Source: CBDFMG01 sp965221205 [NCBI: bacterium] (GTDB lineage: Bacteria; SM23-31). Taken from it: a DNA stretch of 64,000 bases. The stretch lies in contig OZ244870.1 in assembly GCA_965221205.1 (NCBI GenBank), positions 1-64,000 on the forward strand, in the 5' to 3' direction. The position numbers and the translations under genes are program-made. Of this stretch, positions 1 through 9,244 are shown piece after piece; the stretch's first letter is position 1; each line of letters opens with the position of its first letter. The notes beneath the pieces are model-generated. The model saw only the letters and a list, made by a program, of their open reading frames with translations. It did not search any database and had not been told where the DNA came from.

Positions 1-1376
1 TGTTCCCAGTCTTCAAACCTGATCGGAAAACGTCCTTTTTTTGTACTCGGCCCTTTCCATGAGCCGAAGTCCTGCAAGCCGCCGTAAACATTGTAGGGGT
101 AGTCCATATCGACACCGATTGCATAGAGCTGCGCCATCGATACATTATCAATATGGAACCAATTTTTCCCGGTATCGTAGCTGATAGCAAAACCGTAATC
201 GTAGCCGATGAGCATGTGTTCGCTGTTCTTTGGATCTATCCAGAGAACATGGTTATCTCCGGCGTATCGGATTCCTCGGGCCCATGTGCGGCCGGCATTT
301 GTCGATTTGTGCACCATGGAATCCAACACATATACAACATTGTCATCATTCGGGTCTACTATTATCTGTGCATAGTAATTCGCCCGCTCACCGACAGGGC
401 CCTCGCTCACCTGACGCCACGAATCACCGCCGTTATCGGTCCGATAAACGATGTTGCCGACTACATTTTCACTCGCTGGTTTTCCAACCTGCACCTCTGC
501 CCACCGCTCTTCATATGACAGCTCAGGTGAATTATCGTCTTCGATTATTGCGTAGACAGTATCGGGATTTCTGAGATAGATTGAGAGGCCGATCTTGCCG
601 ATCAGACCCGACGGAAGTCCGTTTGTCAGTTTTATCCACGAATCACCACCGTCGGTCGATTTGTAGATTCCACTTCCCGGGCCAGAACCGGAAAAACCCC
701 ACGGCTTGCGGATACGCTGATAGGCTGCTGCGTACAGCACTTCGGGATCACGGGGATCCATAACAATATCGGTAGCACCGACATAGATGCCACTTTCAAC
801 CACTTCGAGCGATTTACTCCATGTCCTTCCGCCGTTTGTAGTCTTATAGACGCCGCGTTCAGGATTATCGGTGTAGTAGTGCCCCTGCGCCGCTACATAA
901 ACAATATTGGGATTAGATGGATGGACAACGATTCTTCCAATGTGGTGGGACTCTTTCAAACCGATATTTCGCCACGATATTCCGCCATCGGTCGATTTAT
1001 ACACACCATCACCATAATAGGTACTGTTCCTGAGATTCGCCTCACCGGTACCAACATAGACAATATTGTGATTGGTCGGTGCTACGGCAACATCACCAAT
1101 TGACGAGGTCTGTTCATCGTCAAAGATCGATTCAAACGTGATGCCGTTGTTGATTGTTTTCCATAATCCGCCGGGACCCGCACCGACATAAAAGACATAC
1201 GAGTCCTGCTGCGAAACAGCAAATGCCACAACTCTGCCACCCGGCCGGGTCGGGCCGATTTCCCGGTAGTGCACCCAGTCGAGAATATCATCGGAAATCT
1301 TCTGTCCCGCTGCTGTTGAAATGAGCATCAGTGTAACCAAAGCTGTTCCTAACAGTGTTTGCTTCAATCTACTCAT
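1..1376 (-). CDS. VPS10/sortilin-like Asp-box (BNR) repeat secreted protein, C-terminus outside window
   Basis: About 458 codons are visible; the gene runs off the left edge. The ATG at 1376 follows a GAGGAGG ribosome site at 1383-1389 with a 6-nt gap. The product starts with a hydrophobic signal peptide (MSRLKQTLLGTALVTLMLIS) and then the block HYREIGPTRPGG shared with the genes at 1429 and 15813. Several Asp-box motifs (S/T-x-D/N-x-G-x-x-W), such as STDGGISW and TTNGGRTW, mark beta-propeller blades as in sortilin/VPS10 and sialidase-like proteins. The ligand or substrate is unknown; such secreted propellers are often labelled glycosyl hydrolases without proof. It lies 53 nt downstream of the paralogue at 1429-4185, so the two may be co-transcribed. 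Confidence 0.88.
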   Translation of the reverse strand, partial: MSRLKQTLLGTALVTLMLISTAAGQKISDDILDWVHYREIGPTRPGGRVVAFAVSQQDSYVFYVGAGPGGLWKTINNGITFESIFDDEQTSSIGDVAVAPTNHNIVYVGTGEANLRNSTYYGDGVYKSTDGGISWRNIGLKESHHIGRIVVHPSNPNIVYVAAQGHYYTDNPERGVYKTTNGGRTWSKSLEVVESGIYVGATDIVMDPRDPEVLYAAAYQRIRKPWGFSGSGPGSGIYKSTDGGDSWIKLTNGLPSGLIGKIGLSIYLRNPDTVYAIIEDDNSPELSYEERWAEVQVGKPASENVVGNIVYRTDNGGDSWRQVSEGPVGERANYYAQIIVDPNDDNVVYVLDSMVHKSTNAGRTWARGIRYAGDNHVLWIDPKNSEHMLIGYDYGFAISYDTGKNWFHIDNVSMAQLYAIGVDMDYPYNVYGGLQDFGSWKGPSTKKGRFPIRFEDWE

Positions 1377-1428
1377 GAAAATCCTCCTCATTTTGTACTA
1401 ATTCGTTCATTGATATAATTCAGATAAT

Positions 1429-4185
1429 CTATTTATCGTACCAGTGGTCTTTAATAATACGCGCTTGAGTAGTACGCTTTTCTGAACCAACCTTGAGAAC
1501 AATTGTATATTCACCAGGCTGTACACGGGTATACTTGAATTCCCGCTCGGTTTCTCCCGGTCCATGATGGACACGAGTCCTGAGTGACAGTCCGTTTTTT
1601 GCAACCTCTTCATCGGGATCACCATACCAGTCAGCTACATCGTATTTGTCGTACCAGTGTTCTGCATTTGCACGCTCGTATTCCCGTATTTCCCAACGTT
1701 TTATTTCCTCATCTGTTCGTTTCCATCTCCTTGTCATCGGCCACTCGACACTGTTCAGACCAGCATCCCCCTGACCAGACAGCTCGCTTATTACTACCGA
1801 TCCACGGTAGATGGATATTGTAACGTTACTCCGAACAGATTCTTTTAAATAATAATTGACAACAATCCCTTTTGGTTCGTTTTCACCCTCAAAGTTTTGA
1901 GCACCGTTTGTTGTTTCATGCGGAACAACCCACTGTACTTTCGGTTCAATTTTAAAGAGATGGACATTACGATTAAGTACATCCTGTGTCAGTTCCTGAA
2001 GAGGTGATATATCTGCGATATAAAATCCCCTTCCATGTGTACCTACAATCAGGTCATTTTCCCTTGGATGGATTGCAAGGTCCTGCACACCGACAGGAGG
2101 AAGGTTATTTTTTATCCGAGTCCATGTTAATCCTCCGTCGATTGAGGTATAGACACTCCGTTCTGTTCCCGCAAACAAGAGATTCGGATTTTTTTGGTCC
2201 TCCCGAATTACATTGACCGGCTCATCGCCGGGCAAACCGTCTGATAATGAGACCCATGTTTCGCCGAAATCATCTGTTCTGTACACATATGGCCGGAAAT
2301 CGTCGTTATAATAACCAGTCAACGCTACATAGACTGTTCCCGCATTGTGGTTCGATGCTTCGATCCGTTTTACCCAGTAACCGGGGTTTCCCACAATATT
2401 TTCGTTGACTTTTTTCCAAATTGTACCGCCGTCAGTTGTGACTTGTATATTTCCGTCATCTGTTCCCACCCAAATGATTCCCTGTTTGACCGGTGATTCG
2501 GCAAGTGTTGTGATTGTACAATATGGTATCGGTCCAACAGTTTTTTTATCAGGATCATTCGTTGTCAGATCAGGGCTAATAACGTCCCAACTTTCCCCTC
2601 GAAAAGGAGATTTCAATACTTTATTTGCTCCATGGTAAATCATGTTGCTATTATGCGGGGAAATTATGAACGGGGCATTAAAACTGAACCGCAAGTCGGC
2701 ATTTTCTCGAATTTTAATTCGTTTTCTCTGTCCTGTTGATCGGTCTATACGCTGTAAGTTCCCATTCTGTGAACTGCTGTAGACCCAGCGGCTGTTGACC
2801 GGATCGGCCTGATTATAAAATCCGTCACCGCCGCCGATGTGTTCCCAATCTTCAAACCGTATCGGGAACCGCCCTTTTTTTGTGTTCGGTCCTCGCCATG
2901 AACCAAAATCGTACAGACCAGCATACACATTATAGGGATATTCCATATCGTAATCGATCTCGTAAATCTGAGCAAGTGGCACATTATCGGGATGGTACCA
3001 ATTATCACCACTATCGTACGTCCATGCAAATCCATAATCGTACCCGAAGAGCATGTGTCTGCTGTCGTCCGGATTGATCCAGAGTGCATGATTATCGCCG
3101 CCATACGCAAATGCACGTTCCCACGTTATGCCGCTGTCAAACGTCTCAAAACTGCCGGTACTCAATAAAATTACATGGTCAGAATCATTGGGATCAACTC
3201 TGATTTGGCCGAAATAAGAACCCCCAGTGAATCCCTCATCTTCTGGATTGAGACGTTTCCACGACTCACCGGCGTCATCTGAACGGTATACCCACGTATT
3301 GGTAAACCGTTCTCCGGTTGATCGGCCTTCATCTATTGCAGCATAGAGTATCCGACCGTCTCCGCGGTATATATCGAGTCCGATTCTACCACTTTTTTCA
3401 GGCAGGCCGTTTGTCAGTTTTGTCCACGATTCACCGCCATTTGTTGTTTTGAAAATCCCACCACCAGGCGTGAACTCATTAAAATCCCATGCCGTCCATG
3501 GCGTTCTTATTTTGTTCCACAATGCAGCATACAACACCTCGGAATTGGCCGGATCAATGACAAGATCAATAACACCAATGTATCTTCCATGCTCAAATAC
3601 TTCAAGAACTTTTTCCCATGATTGTCCCCCGTTTGTTGTTTTATAGAGACCGCGATTCGGGTTTTCGGAATAAAGCTTTCCGTGAACTGATGCATAAACG
3701 ATATTGGGATTTTCGGGATGAATGATAATCCTGCTGATATGATGCGACTCAGCAAGCCCCATATTACTCCATGATTCACCGCCATCTGTCGATTTGTAAA
3801 TACCATCACCCCAGTAAAGCCCTCCGTCATGGGATTCTCCCGTGCCCACCCAGACAATATTGGGATCGGATGGAGCAACCGCAACATCTCCGATAGTAAT
3901 AACACTTTGATCATCGAACACGGGAAAAAAGGTATTGCCATTATTTTCAGTTTTCCAGAGACCACCATTTGCCGCCGCAACATAAAACGTATTGGATAGC
4001 TGCCGGGGTACAGCAAAATCGGCAATACGTCCGCCCTGACGAGTTGGGCCAATTGAGCGATAATGAATATTTCTGATCACATTGTCGGAAAGGAGCTGTC
4101 CGAATAATTCGCCTGACAATATCATCATTCCAAGCATTATGCCGTACAGAAAGCACTTGGTTCGAACAATTGAAAAGATTGTCAT
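1429..4185 (-). CDS. VPS10/sortilin-like Asp-box (BNR) repeat secreted protein
   Basis: About 918 residues. I take the ATG at 4185 (MTIFSIVRTKCFLYGIMLGM) as start because it opens a signal peptide; an in-frame TTG lies 12 nt upstream. After the signal comes HYRSIGPTRQGGRIADF, then many Asp-box blades (STDGGESW, TTNGGQSW, SIDGGLTW) forming probably two propellers. The last 170 residues form a beta-sandwich-like tail ending PGEYTIVLKVG...DHWYDK, shared with the gene at 15813 and the stump at 4230. The length of about 900-920 residues matches the 15813 paralogue. It is intact and likely exported to the periplasm or surface. The ligand is unknown. Confidence 0.9.
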   Translation of the reverse strand: MTIFSIVRTKCFLYGIMLGMMILSGELFGQLLSDNVIRNIHYRSIGPTRQGGRIADFAVPRQLSNTFYVAAANGGLWKTENNGNTFFPVFDDQSVITIGDVAVAPSDPNIVWVGTGESHDGGLYWGDGIYKSTDGGESWSNMGLAESHHISRIIIHPENPNIVYASVHGKLYSENPNRGLYKTTNGGQSWEKVLEVFEHGRYIGVIDLVIDPANSEVLYAALWNKIRTPWTAWDFNEFTPGGGIFKTTNGGESWTKLTNGLPEKSGRIGLDIYRGDGRILYAAIDEGRSTGERFTNTWVYRSDDAGESWKRLNPEDEGFTGGSYFGQIRVDPNDSDHVILLSTGSFETFDSGITWERAFAYGGDNHALWINPDDSRHMLFGYDYGFAWTYDSGDNWYHPDNVPLAQIYEIDYDMEYPYNVYAGLYDFGSWRGPNTKKGRFPIRFEDWEHIGGGDGFYNQADPVNSRWVYSSSQNGNLQRIDRSTGQRKRIKIRENADLRFSFNAPFIISPHNSNMIYHGANKVLKSPFRGESWDVISPDLTTNDPDKKTVGPIPYCTITTLAESPVKQGIIWVGTDDGNIQVTTDGGTIWKKVNENIVGNPGYWVKRIEASNHNAGTVYVALTGYYNDDFRPYVYRTDDFGETWVSLSDGLPGDEPVNVIREDQKNPNLLFAGTERSVYTSIDGGLTWTRIKNNLPPVGVQDLAIHPRENDLIVGTHGRGFYIADISPLQELTQDVLNRNVHLFKIEPKVQWVVPHETTNGAQNFEGENEPKGIVVNYYLKESVRSNVTISIYRGSVVISELSGQGDAGLNSVEWPMTRRWKRTDEEIKRWEIREYERANAEHWYDKYDVADWYGDPDEEVAKNGLSLRTRVHHGPGETEREFKYTRVQPGEYTIVLKVGSEKRTTQARIIKDHWYDK

Positions 4186-4229
4186 AATATTACCCAATAT
4201 CTTTACATTCTATATTTTCACTATTGACA

Positions 4230-4469
4230 TTACCTTTTTTCATACCAGCTATCGGGAATATAGTGCGCTGTTTCTGTAACTTCCTTACCTCCAATAGCGA
4301 GAACTATTGTATATTCTCCGGTTTGCACCGGTTGTGTGAAAAACCACTCGTCAGAATCGTCACCCCCGGAATCGTGGTAATCTACTTCGTCATAAACATG
4401 AAACCATGGCTCTTCCTGTGCTTCAAATTCGAGCTGCTGCAACCGGCGTGCATTCTCCTCATCTGACAT
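4230..4469 (-). pseudogene. C-terminal stump of a further VPS10-like Asp-box protein
   Basis: The reading frame gives about 79 residues, starting MSDEENARRLQQLEFEAQEE and ending TGEYTIVLAIGGKEV...YIPDSWYEKR. This matches the order of features in the tails of the 1429 and 15813 proteins: a charged DEE..R segment, a tyrosine-rich acidic linker, the PGEYTIVL strand and a DHWY-like end. No propeller repeats or signal peptide precede it, and 4470-5194 has no continuing frame. I read it as the 3' remnant of a fourth paralogue whose body was deleted. It sits 45 nt upstream of the intact copy, as expected after recombination within a tandem array. Confidence 0.7.
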
Positions 4470-5194
4470 CTGACCGTTTTCTATCTTTTCTGAGGTTCCA
4501 GAGAACTGAGTCGAGTATGAGCAGACACGTATTTGCAGTATGTAATGTATCATTAATGGTGTTTGGATGGAAAACGGCTTGGCATAATATTCAGCGGCCT
4601 CACACAGTAAAATAAATAATCACAATGGTAAATAGAGCAATCGCCGTTGCTGCCACGACTTTCTACAGACTAGTATGGATGATGCACTGGTAAAAACAAT
4701 ATAAGTATACAAACCTCTCTATCAAATATTCAAGAATAATTTTTCAGATTTTTGTGAAAAAATCTAACTTTCCACCCTCTATCATACAAAAGCAAAATTT
4801 TAATTTATATTTTGGAAAAATTACTGTACATTAGCAAACAAATCTAATTTCTTACTTGTGTATCATATATCCTTATATCCTTTTAAGATTCCCAGAGTAT
4901 TCCGAAACAGCTCCCTCCACTACCGAGAAACCGGAATGTCATTTCTTTCAGCACAAAGAGAAGTGTAAGTGTGGCAAATCGCTGTTTTTGAACTATTTGT
5001 TAACCGGATTGTTCGCTATTTTTCACTTTTCCCTCTTAACAATTCCGACTATTGATTAGCGGGATTGATTATGAGCATGATTTTGTTATTATAATGGGAT
5101 TTTCCTTTTAGCACAGATGTTTAATGATGTACATTTTATTAACATACTTATATCTCAATCTGTGCCGTTAATTACCGAAAGCAGGGTATGAATA
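4470..5194. other. Intergenic region upstream of aceE
   Basis: About 725 bp with no convincing gene; only short overlapping frames occur on both strands. It is AT-rich and must hold the promoter and leader of the pyruvate dehydrogenase operon. No clear operator palindrome or terminator was recognised. An AGGG about 9 nt before the ATG at 5195 can serve as ribosome site. Confidence 0.5.
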
Positions 5195-7867
5195 ATGTCA
5201 GACGATACATCTAATACGACCAACTTTGATATTGAAAATAGAGAATGGCTCGATTCACTCAACGATATTTACCGTGAATCCGGACCTGAACGTGTTCAGG
5301 AGCTGCTCCGGCTTCTTCAGACACATGCTCAAAAACACGGTATCCAAACGCCGTATGCCGCTAACACACCATACATTAATACGATACCGGTTGAGAAACA
5401 GCCGGTTTATCCGGGCAGCAGAGAAATTGAACGGCGCATCAAAAGCATTATTCGGTGGAATGCCATGGCAATGGTTGTTCGGGCAAATCGTTTCTCGGCA
5501 GGTATAGGGGGACATATATCGACCTACGCATCTGTGGCTACGTTGTATGAGGTTGGATTTAATCATTTCTTTAGAGGGATGAACCATAAAAGCAGGGGCG
5601 ATTATATCTATTTTCAAGGGCATTCCATTCCGGGAATCTACTCTCGTAGTTTTCTTGAGGGGCGACTATCGGAAAAACTTCTCGAAAATTTCAGACAGGA
5701 ACTTAAACCCGGAGGAGGATTATCATCGTATCCCCATCCATGGCTGATGCCTGAATATTGGGAATTTCCGACCGTTTCGATGGGACTCAGTTCGATTATG
5801 GCAATTTATCAAGCACGATTCAATCATTACCTCATTGACCGTGGCCATAAAGAAGATACCGGGCAGAAAATTTGGGCGTTTCTCGGCGATGGCGAGCTTG
5901 ACGAACCGGAATCACTCGGGGCAATCACCCTGCCGCCGAGAGAAAAACTTGATAATCTGATTTTTGTAATCAACTGCAATCTTCAACGGCTTGACGGTCC
6001 TGTCCGGGGAAATGGAAAAATCATTCAGGAAGTCGAAGCTGCATTCCGAGGAGCAGGCTGGAAAGTTATCAAAGTGATCTGGGGGTCGGAGTGGGACAAT
6101 CTGTTGAAGCGTGATAAAGACAATCTCCTCATAAGACGTATGGAAGAGGCAGTTGACGGCGACTATCAAAAATATAAAGCCGTAAGCGGGAGCTATACAC
6201 GGGAACATTTCTTCGGGAAGTATGATCAGCTTCGTGAATTGGTCAGCAATTTTACCGATGAGCAGATTTTCTATCTCAAACGGGGCGGCCACGATCCCGA
6301 AAAAATATATGCTGCATACAAAGCGGCAGTAGAGCATAAAGACGCACCAACAGTCATCATAGCGAAAACAGTCAAGGGATATGGGCTCGGTGAAGCCGGT
6401 GAAGGAAAAAACATTTCGCATCAGCAGAAAAAGCTTAACGAAGACGAATTACGTGAATTTAGAAGCAGATTCGATATTCCTATCTCCGACAAAGATGTAG
6501 CAAACGCTCCTTTTTATAAGCCTGATAAAAACAGTCCTGAGATGGAGTATCTCCATGAGCGCAGAAAGGCGCTTGGCGGATATGTGCCTGAACGAAAAGT
6601 GAGAGCAAAACCACTCAAAACGCCGAAAGATGACATCTTTGCAGAATTTTATACCGGCTCAAAAAGGAGAAAAGTTGCTACAACAATGGCATTTGTACAG
6701 CTTCTTTCAAAACTTTTGAACGACAAGGAATTCGGAAAATTTATTGTTCCGATTGTCCCAGACGAGGCGCGTACATTTGGAATGGAGGCACTATTTCGCA
6801 AGATCGGAATTTACTCTCATGTCGGTCAGCTCTATGAACCGGTCGACAGTGAAAATCTGCTCTTCTACAAAGAAGCAAAAGACGGTGCTATTCTTGAAGA
6901 AGGGATTACCGAAGCAGGTGCGATGTCATCTTTTATCGCTGCAGCTACATCATATGCTACTAACGGCATTAATATGATCCCGTTTTTCATCTACTACTCT
7001 ATGTTCGGTTTTCAGAGGATCGGAGATCTTATCTGGGCGGCTGGCGATATGCAGGCACGGGGATTTCTTGTCGGCGGAACCGCGGGGCGTACAACGCTTG
7101 CTGGAGAAGGTCTGCAGCATCAGGACGGCAACAGTCATGTTCTTGCATTACCGGTCCCAAATCTCTGCGCGTACGATCCGGCATTTGCATATGAGATTGC
7201 AGTGATTGTGAAAAACGGTATCTACCGAATGTATGAAAAACAGGAAAATGTTTTCTATTATATTACGGTAATGAACGAAACATATCCGATGCCGCCTATG
7301 CCGAAGGGTGCCGAAGAAGGGATTCTGAAAGGTATATACCGATTTCAGAAGTCAGGTAATAAGAAATCAAAATTGAAGGCACATCTTCTCGGAAGTGGAA
7401 CGATTCTCAATGAAGTTATAAAAGCAGCTGAAATACTTGAAAAACAATACAACATTTCTTGCGATATATGGAGTGTCACCAGTTACAAAGAATTATATAG
7501 AGACGCATTGGATACAGAGCGCTGGAACATACTCAATCCTGATAAAAAGCAGAGGATAGCATACCTAAGCCAGTGTTTAACGGAGAAGGACTGCGTCTAT
7601 GTTGCGGCATCCGATTATTGCAAAGCTTTACCACTTTCAGTTGGTAAGTGGATCTCCGGACAGTTTGCAGCGCTCGGAACCGATGGCTACGGACGAAGTG
7701 ACGAGAGAGCAGCCTTGCGTGACTTTTTTGAAGTCGATGCGCGGTACATCGTCCTTGCAACGGTCCATACACTTGCAAAAGAAAACAAAGTAAAACCAGA
7801 TTTAATAAAAAAAGTGATCTCAGATCTGAAAATTAATAGTGAAAAGCTCAATCCACTTTATGCATAA
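5195..7867 (+). CDS. aceE: Pyruvate dehydrogenase E1 component, homodimeric type
   Basis: This 890-residue protein catalyses thiamine-diphosphate-dependent decarboxylation of pyruvate and reductive acetylation of the E2 lipoyl group. It follows the AceE family along its whole length: INTIPVEKQPVYPG near residue 61, the ThDP/Mg motif GDGELDEPE at 231-239 with NCN at 260-262, the EHFFGKY block, DEARTFGMEALFR, and the C-terminal LGTDGYGRSDERAALR with FEVDARYIV. Length matches the usual 885-890. The start ATG leads into the family's IENREWLDSL-like N-terminus. It is the first gene of an operon with aceF (16 nt downstream) and lpd. No regulator such as pdhR adjoins it. Confidence 0.97.
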   Translation: MSDDTSNTTNFDIENREWLDSLNDIYRESGPERVQELLRLLQTHAQKHGIQTPYAANTPYINTIPVEKQPVYPGSREIERRIKSIIRWNAMAMVVRANRFSAGIGGHISTYASVATLYEVGFNHFFRGMNHKSRGDYIYFQGHSIPGIYSRSFLEGRLSEKLLENFRQELKPGGGLSSYPHPWLMPEYWEFPTVSMGLSSIMAIYQARFNHYLIDRGHKEDTGQKIWAFLGDGELDEPESLGAITLPPREKLDNLIFVINCNLQRLDGPVRGNGKIIQEVEAAFRGAGWKVIKVIWGSEWDNLLKRDKDNLLIRRMEEAVDGDYQKYKAVSGSYTREHFFGKYDQLRELVSNFTDEQIFYLKRGGHDPEKIYAAYKAAVEHKDAPTVIIAKTVKGYGLGEAGEGKNISHQQKKLNEDELREFRSRFDIPISDKDVANAPFYKPDKNSPEMEYLHERRKALGGYVPERKVRAKPLKTPKDDIFAEFYTGSKRRKVATTMAFVQLLSKLLNDKEFGKFIVPIVPDEARTFGMEALFRKIGIYSHVGQLYEPVDSENLLFYKEAKDGAILEEGITEAGAMSSFIAAATSYATNGINMIPFFIYYSMFGFQRIGDLIWAAGDMQARGFLVGGTAGRTTLAGEGLQHQDGNSHVLALPVPNLCAYDPAFAYEIAVIVKNGIYRMYEKQENVFYYITVMNETYPMPPMPKGAEEGILKGIYRFQKSGNKKSKLKAHLLGSGTILNEVIKAAEILEKQYNISCDIWSVTSYKELYRDALDTERWNILNPDKKQRIAYLSQCLTEKDCVYVAASDYCKALPLSVGKWISGQFAALGTDGYGRSDERAALRDFFEVDARYIVLATVHTLAKENKVKPDLIKKVISDLKINSEKLNPLYA

Positions 7868-7883
7868 ACACCGAGGATGAACT

Positions 7884-9194
7884 ATGCTAAAAGAAATTAA
7901 ACTACCTGAAATCTCTGAGAATGTAAACAGTGCCGACATTATTTCTGTGATGGTGAAGAAAGGTGATGTTGTAGATGTAGACCAGTCGTTATTAGAGGTT
8001 GAAACCGATAAGGCGTCGTTTGATGTGCCGTCAACTGATAAGGGAACAGTGGTTGAGGTCCTTGTTAAAGCGAACGACACGATTAATGTCGGCCAGATAA
8101 TTATTAAAATCGACACCGATTCGGCAACGCAGCAAAAACCACAAGAAGTAACACCTGAACCGGAAGCAGCACAAGAAGAACCACGAAAATCTGAAATGGA
8201 AGAAGTTCAGGTGGCGGAGACTGCGGTGATTCAAGAACGAGTTTCAGTTGAACCAGTACTCAATGTTTCCGATGCACAGCCACCTCAACCGGAAACCTCC
8301 GGGGCGCCGGCCTCACCAACGGTGCGCCGATTTGCACGGGAGCTCGGCGTCGATATCATTTCGATTTCAGGTACAGGGCCAGGAGGCAGAATTTCGCAGG
8401 ATGATATAAAAAAGCATGTCAAATCGGTTTTGACACAGCCCTCTGCAGTACCGGAGGGAGCGGTATCACCACCACTCCCCGATTTTGCCAAATGGGGTGA
8501 AATTGAGCGTGAAAAAATGTCAACCGTTAGAAAAATAACCGCTCAATTGATGGGACATGCTTGGACCACAATACCACACGTGACACAGTTCGATGCGGCT
8601 GATATTACCGATATGAATAGTTTTATCAAAAAATACGGTAAACATGTCGAACAAACAGGAGGTAAGCTGACAATAACTGCAATCATTCTGAAAATTGTCG
8701 CTCAGGCGCTCAAAACTTTTCCAAAGTTTAATACCAGCATTGATATGCAGAGCAACGAACTCATTTATAAAAAATATTACAATATCAGTATTGCCGTCGA
8801 TACCGAACGTGGACTTTTGGTTCCGGTGATCCGGGATGTCGATTCAAAAAGTATTAAAGAGTTATCACTTGAACTAATTGATATTGCCGAGCGGACGCGA
8901 AACAAAAAGATTGATCCGGCTGACCTTGAAGGCGGCACGTTTACTATTTCCAATCAGGGTGGAATAGGGGGAACACAGTTTACTCCAATCGTATACTGGC
9001 CACAGGCCGCTATTATAGGTATCAGTCGATCAAAATTAGAACCAGTCCATAACGGCGAATCGTTTGAGCCGAGGATGGTTTTGCCGTTATCTCTTTCGTA
9101 TGACCACCGCATTATAGATGGGGCTGATGCAGCTCGGTTTCTTCGGTGGATTAAAGAGGCTCTCGAGCAACCGATTCTCCTTGTTTTTGAATAA
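7884..9194 (+). CDS. aceF: Dihydrolipoamide acetyltransferase (E2) of pyruvate dehydrogenase, single lipoyl domain
   Basis: 436 residues. The E2 core transfers acetyl from lipoyl-lysine to CoA. Domains in order: one lipoyl domain (1-78) with ETDKASFDV, modified lysine at about K43; a Pro/Glu-rich linker (about 80-142); the peripheral-subunit-binding domain (SPTVRRFARELGVDI...GPGGRISQDDI, about 143-180); a second linker; and the catalytic domain, with the active-site DHRIIDGADAARF (His at about 408). Many AceF proteins paired with homodimeric E1 have two or three lipoyl domains, so this is a short form. It lies 16 nt after aceE and 50 nt before lpd, consistent with one mRNA. Confidence 0.95.
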   Translation: MLKEIKLPEISENVNSADIISVMVKKGDVVDVDQSLLEVETDKASFDVPSTDKGTVVEVLVKANDTINVGQIIIKIDTDSATQQKPQEVTPEPEAAQEEPRKSEMEEVQVAETAVIQERVSVEPVLNVSDAQPPQPETSGAPASPTVRRFARELGVDIISISGTGPGGRISQDDIKKHVKSVLTQPSAVPEGAVSPPLPDFAKWGEIEREKMSTVRKITAQLMGHAWTTIPHVTQFDAADITDMNSFIKKYGKHVEQTGGKLTITAIILKIVAQALKTFPKFNTSIDMQSNELIYKKYYNISIAVDTERGLLVPVIRDVDSKSIKELSLELIDIAERTRNKKIDPADLEGGTFTISNQGGIGGTQFTPIVYWPQAAIIGISRSKLEPVHNGESFEPRMVLPLSLSYDHRIIDGADAARFLRWIKEALEQPILLVFE

Positions 9195-9244
9195 TTAGGT
9201 GAGACATCTGAAAGACTACATAATAAATATGAGTGGAGATATTC

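Noticed and set aside
3507-4052. Frame of 181 codons inside the Asp-box gene at 1429-4185
   Set aside because: It is in an alternative frame of an intact paralogue-supported gene and looks like random composition.
5912-6421. Minus-strand frame of 169 codons opposite aceE
   Set aside because: It is antisense to the conserved AceE catalytic region, so its openness follows from codon bias.
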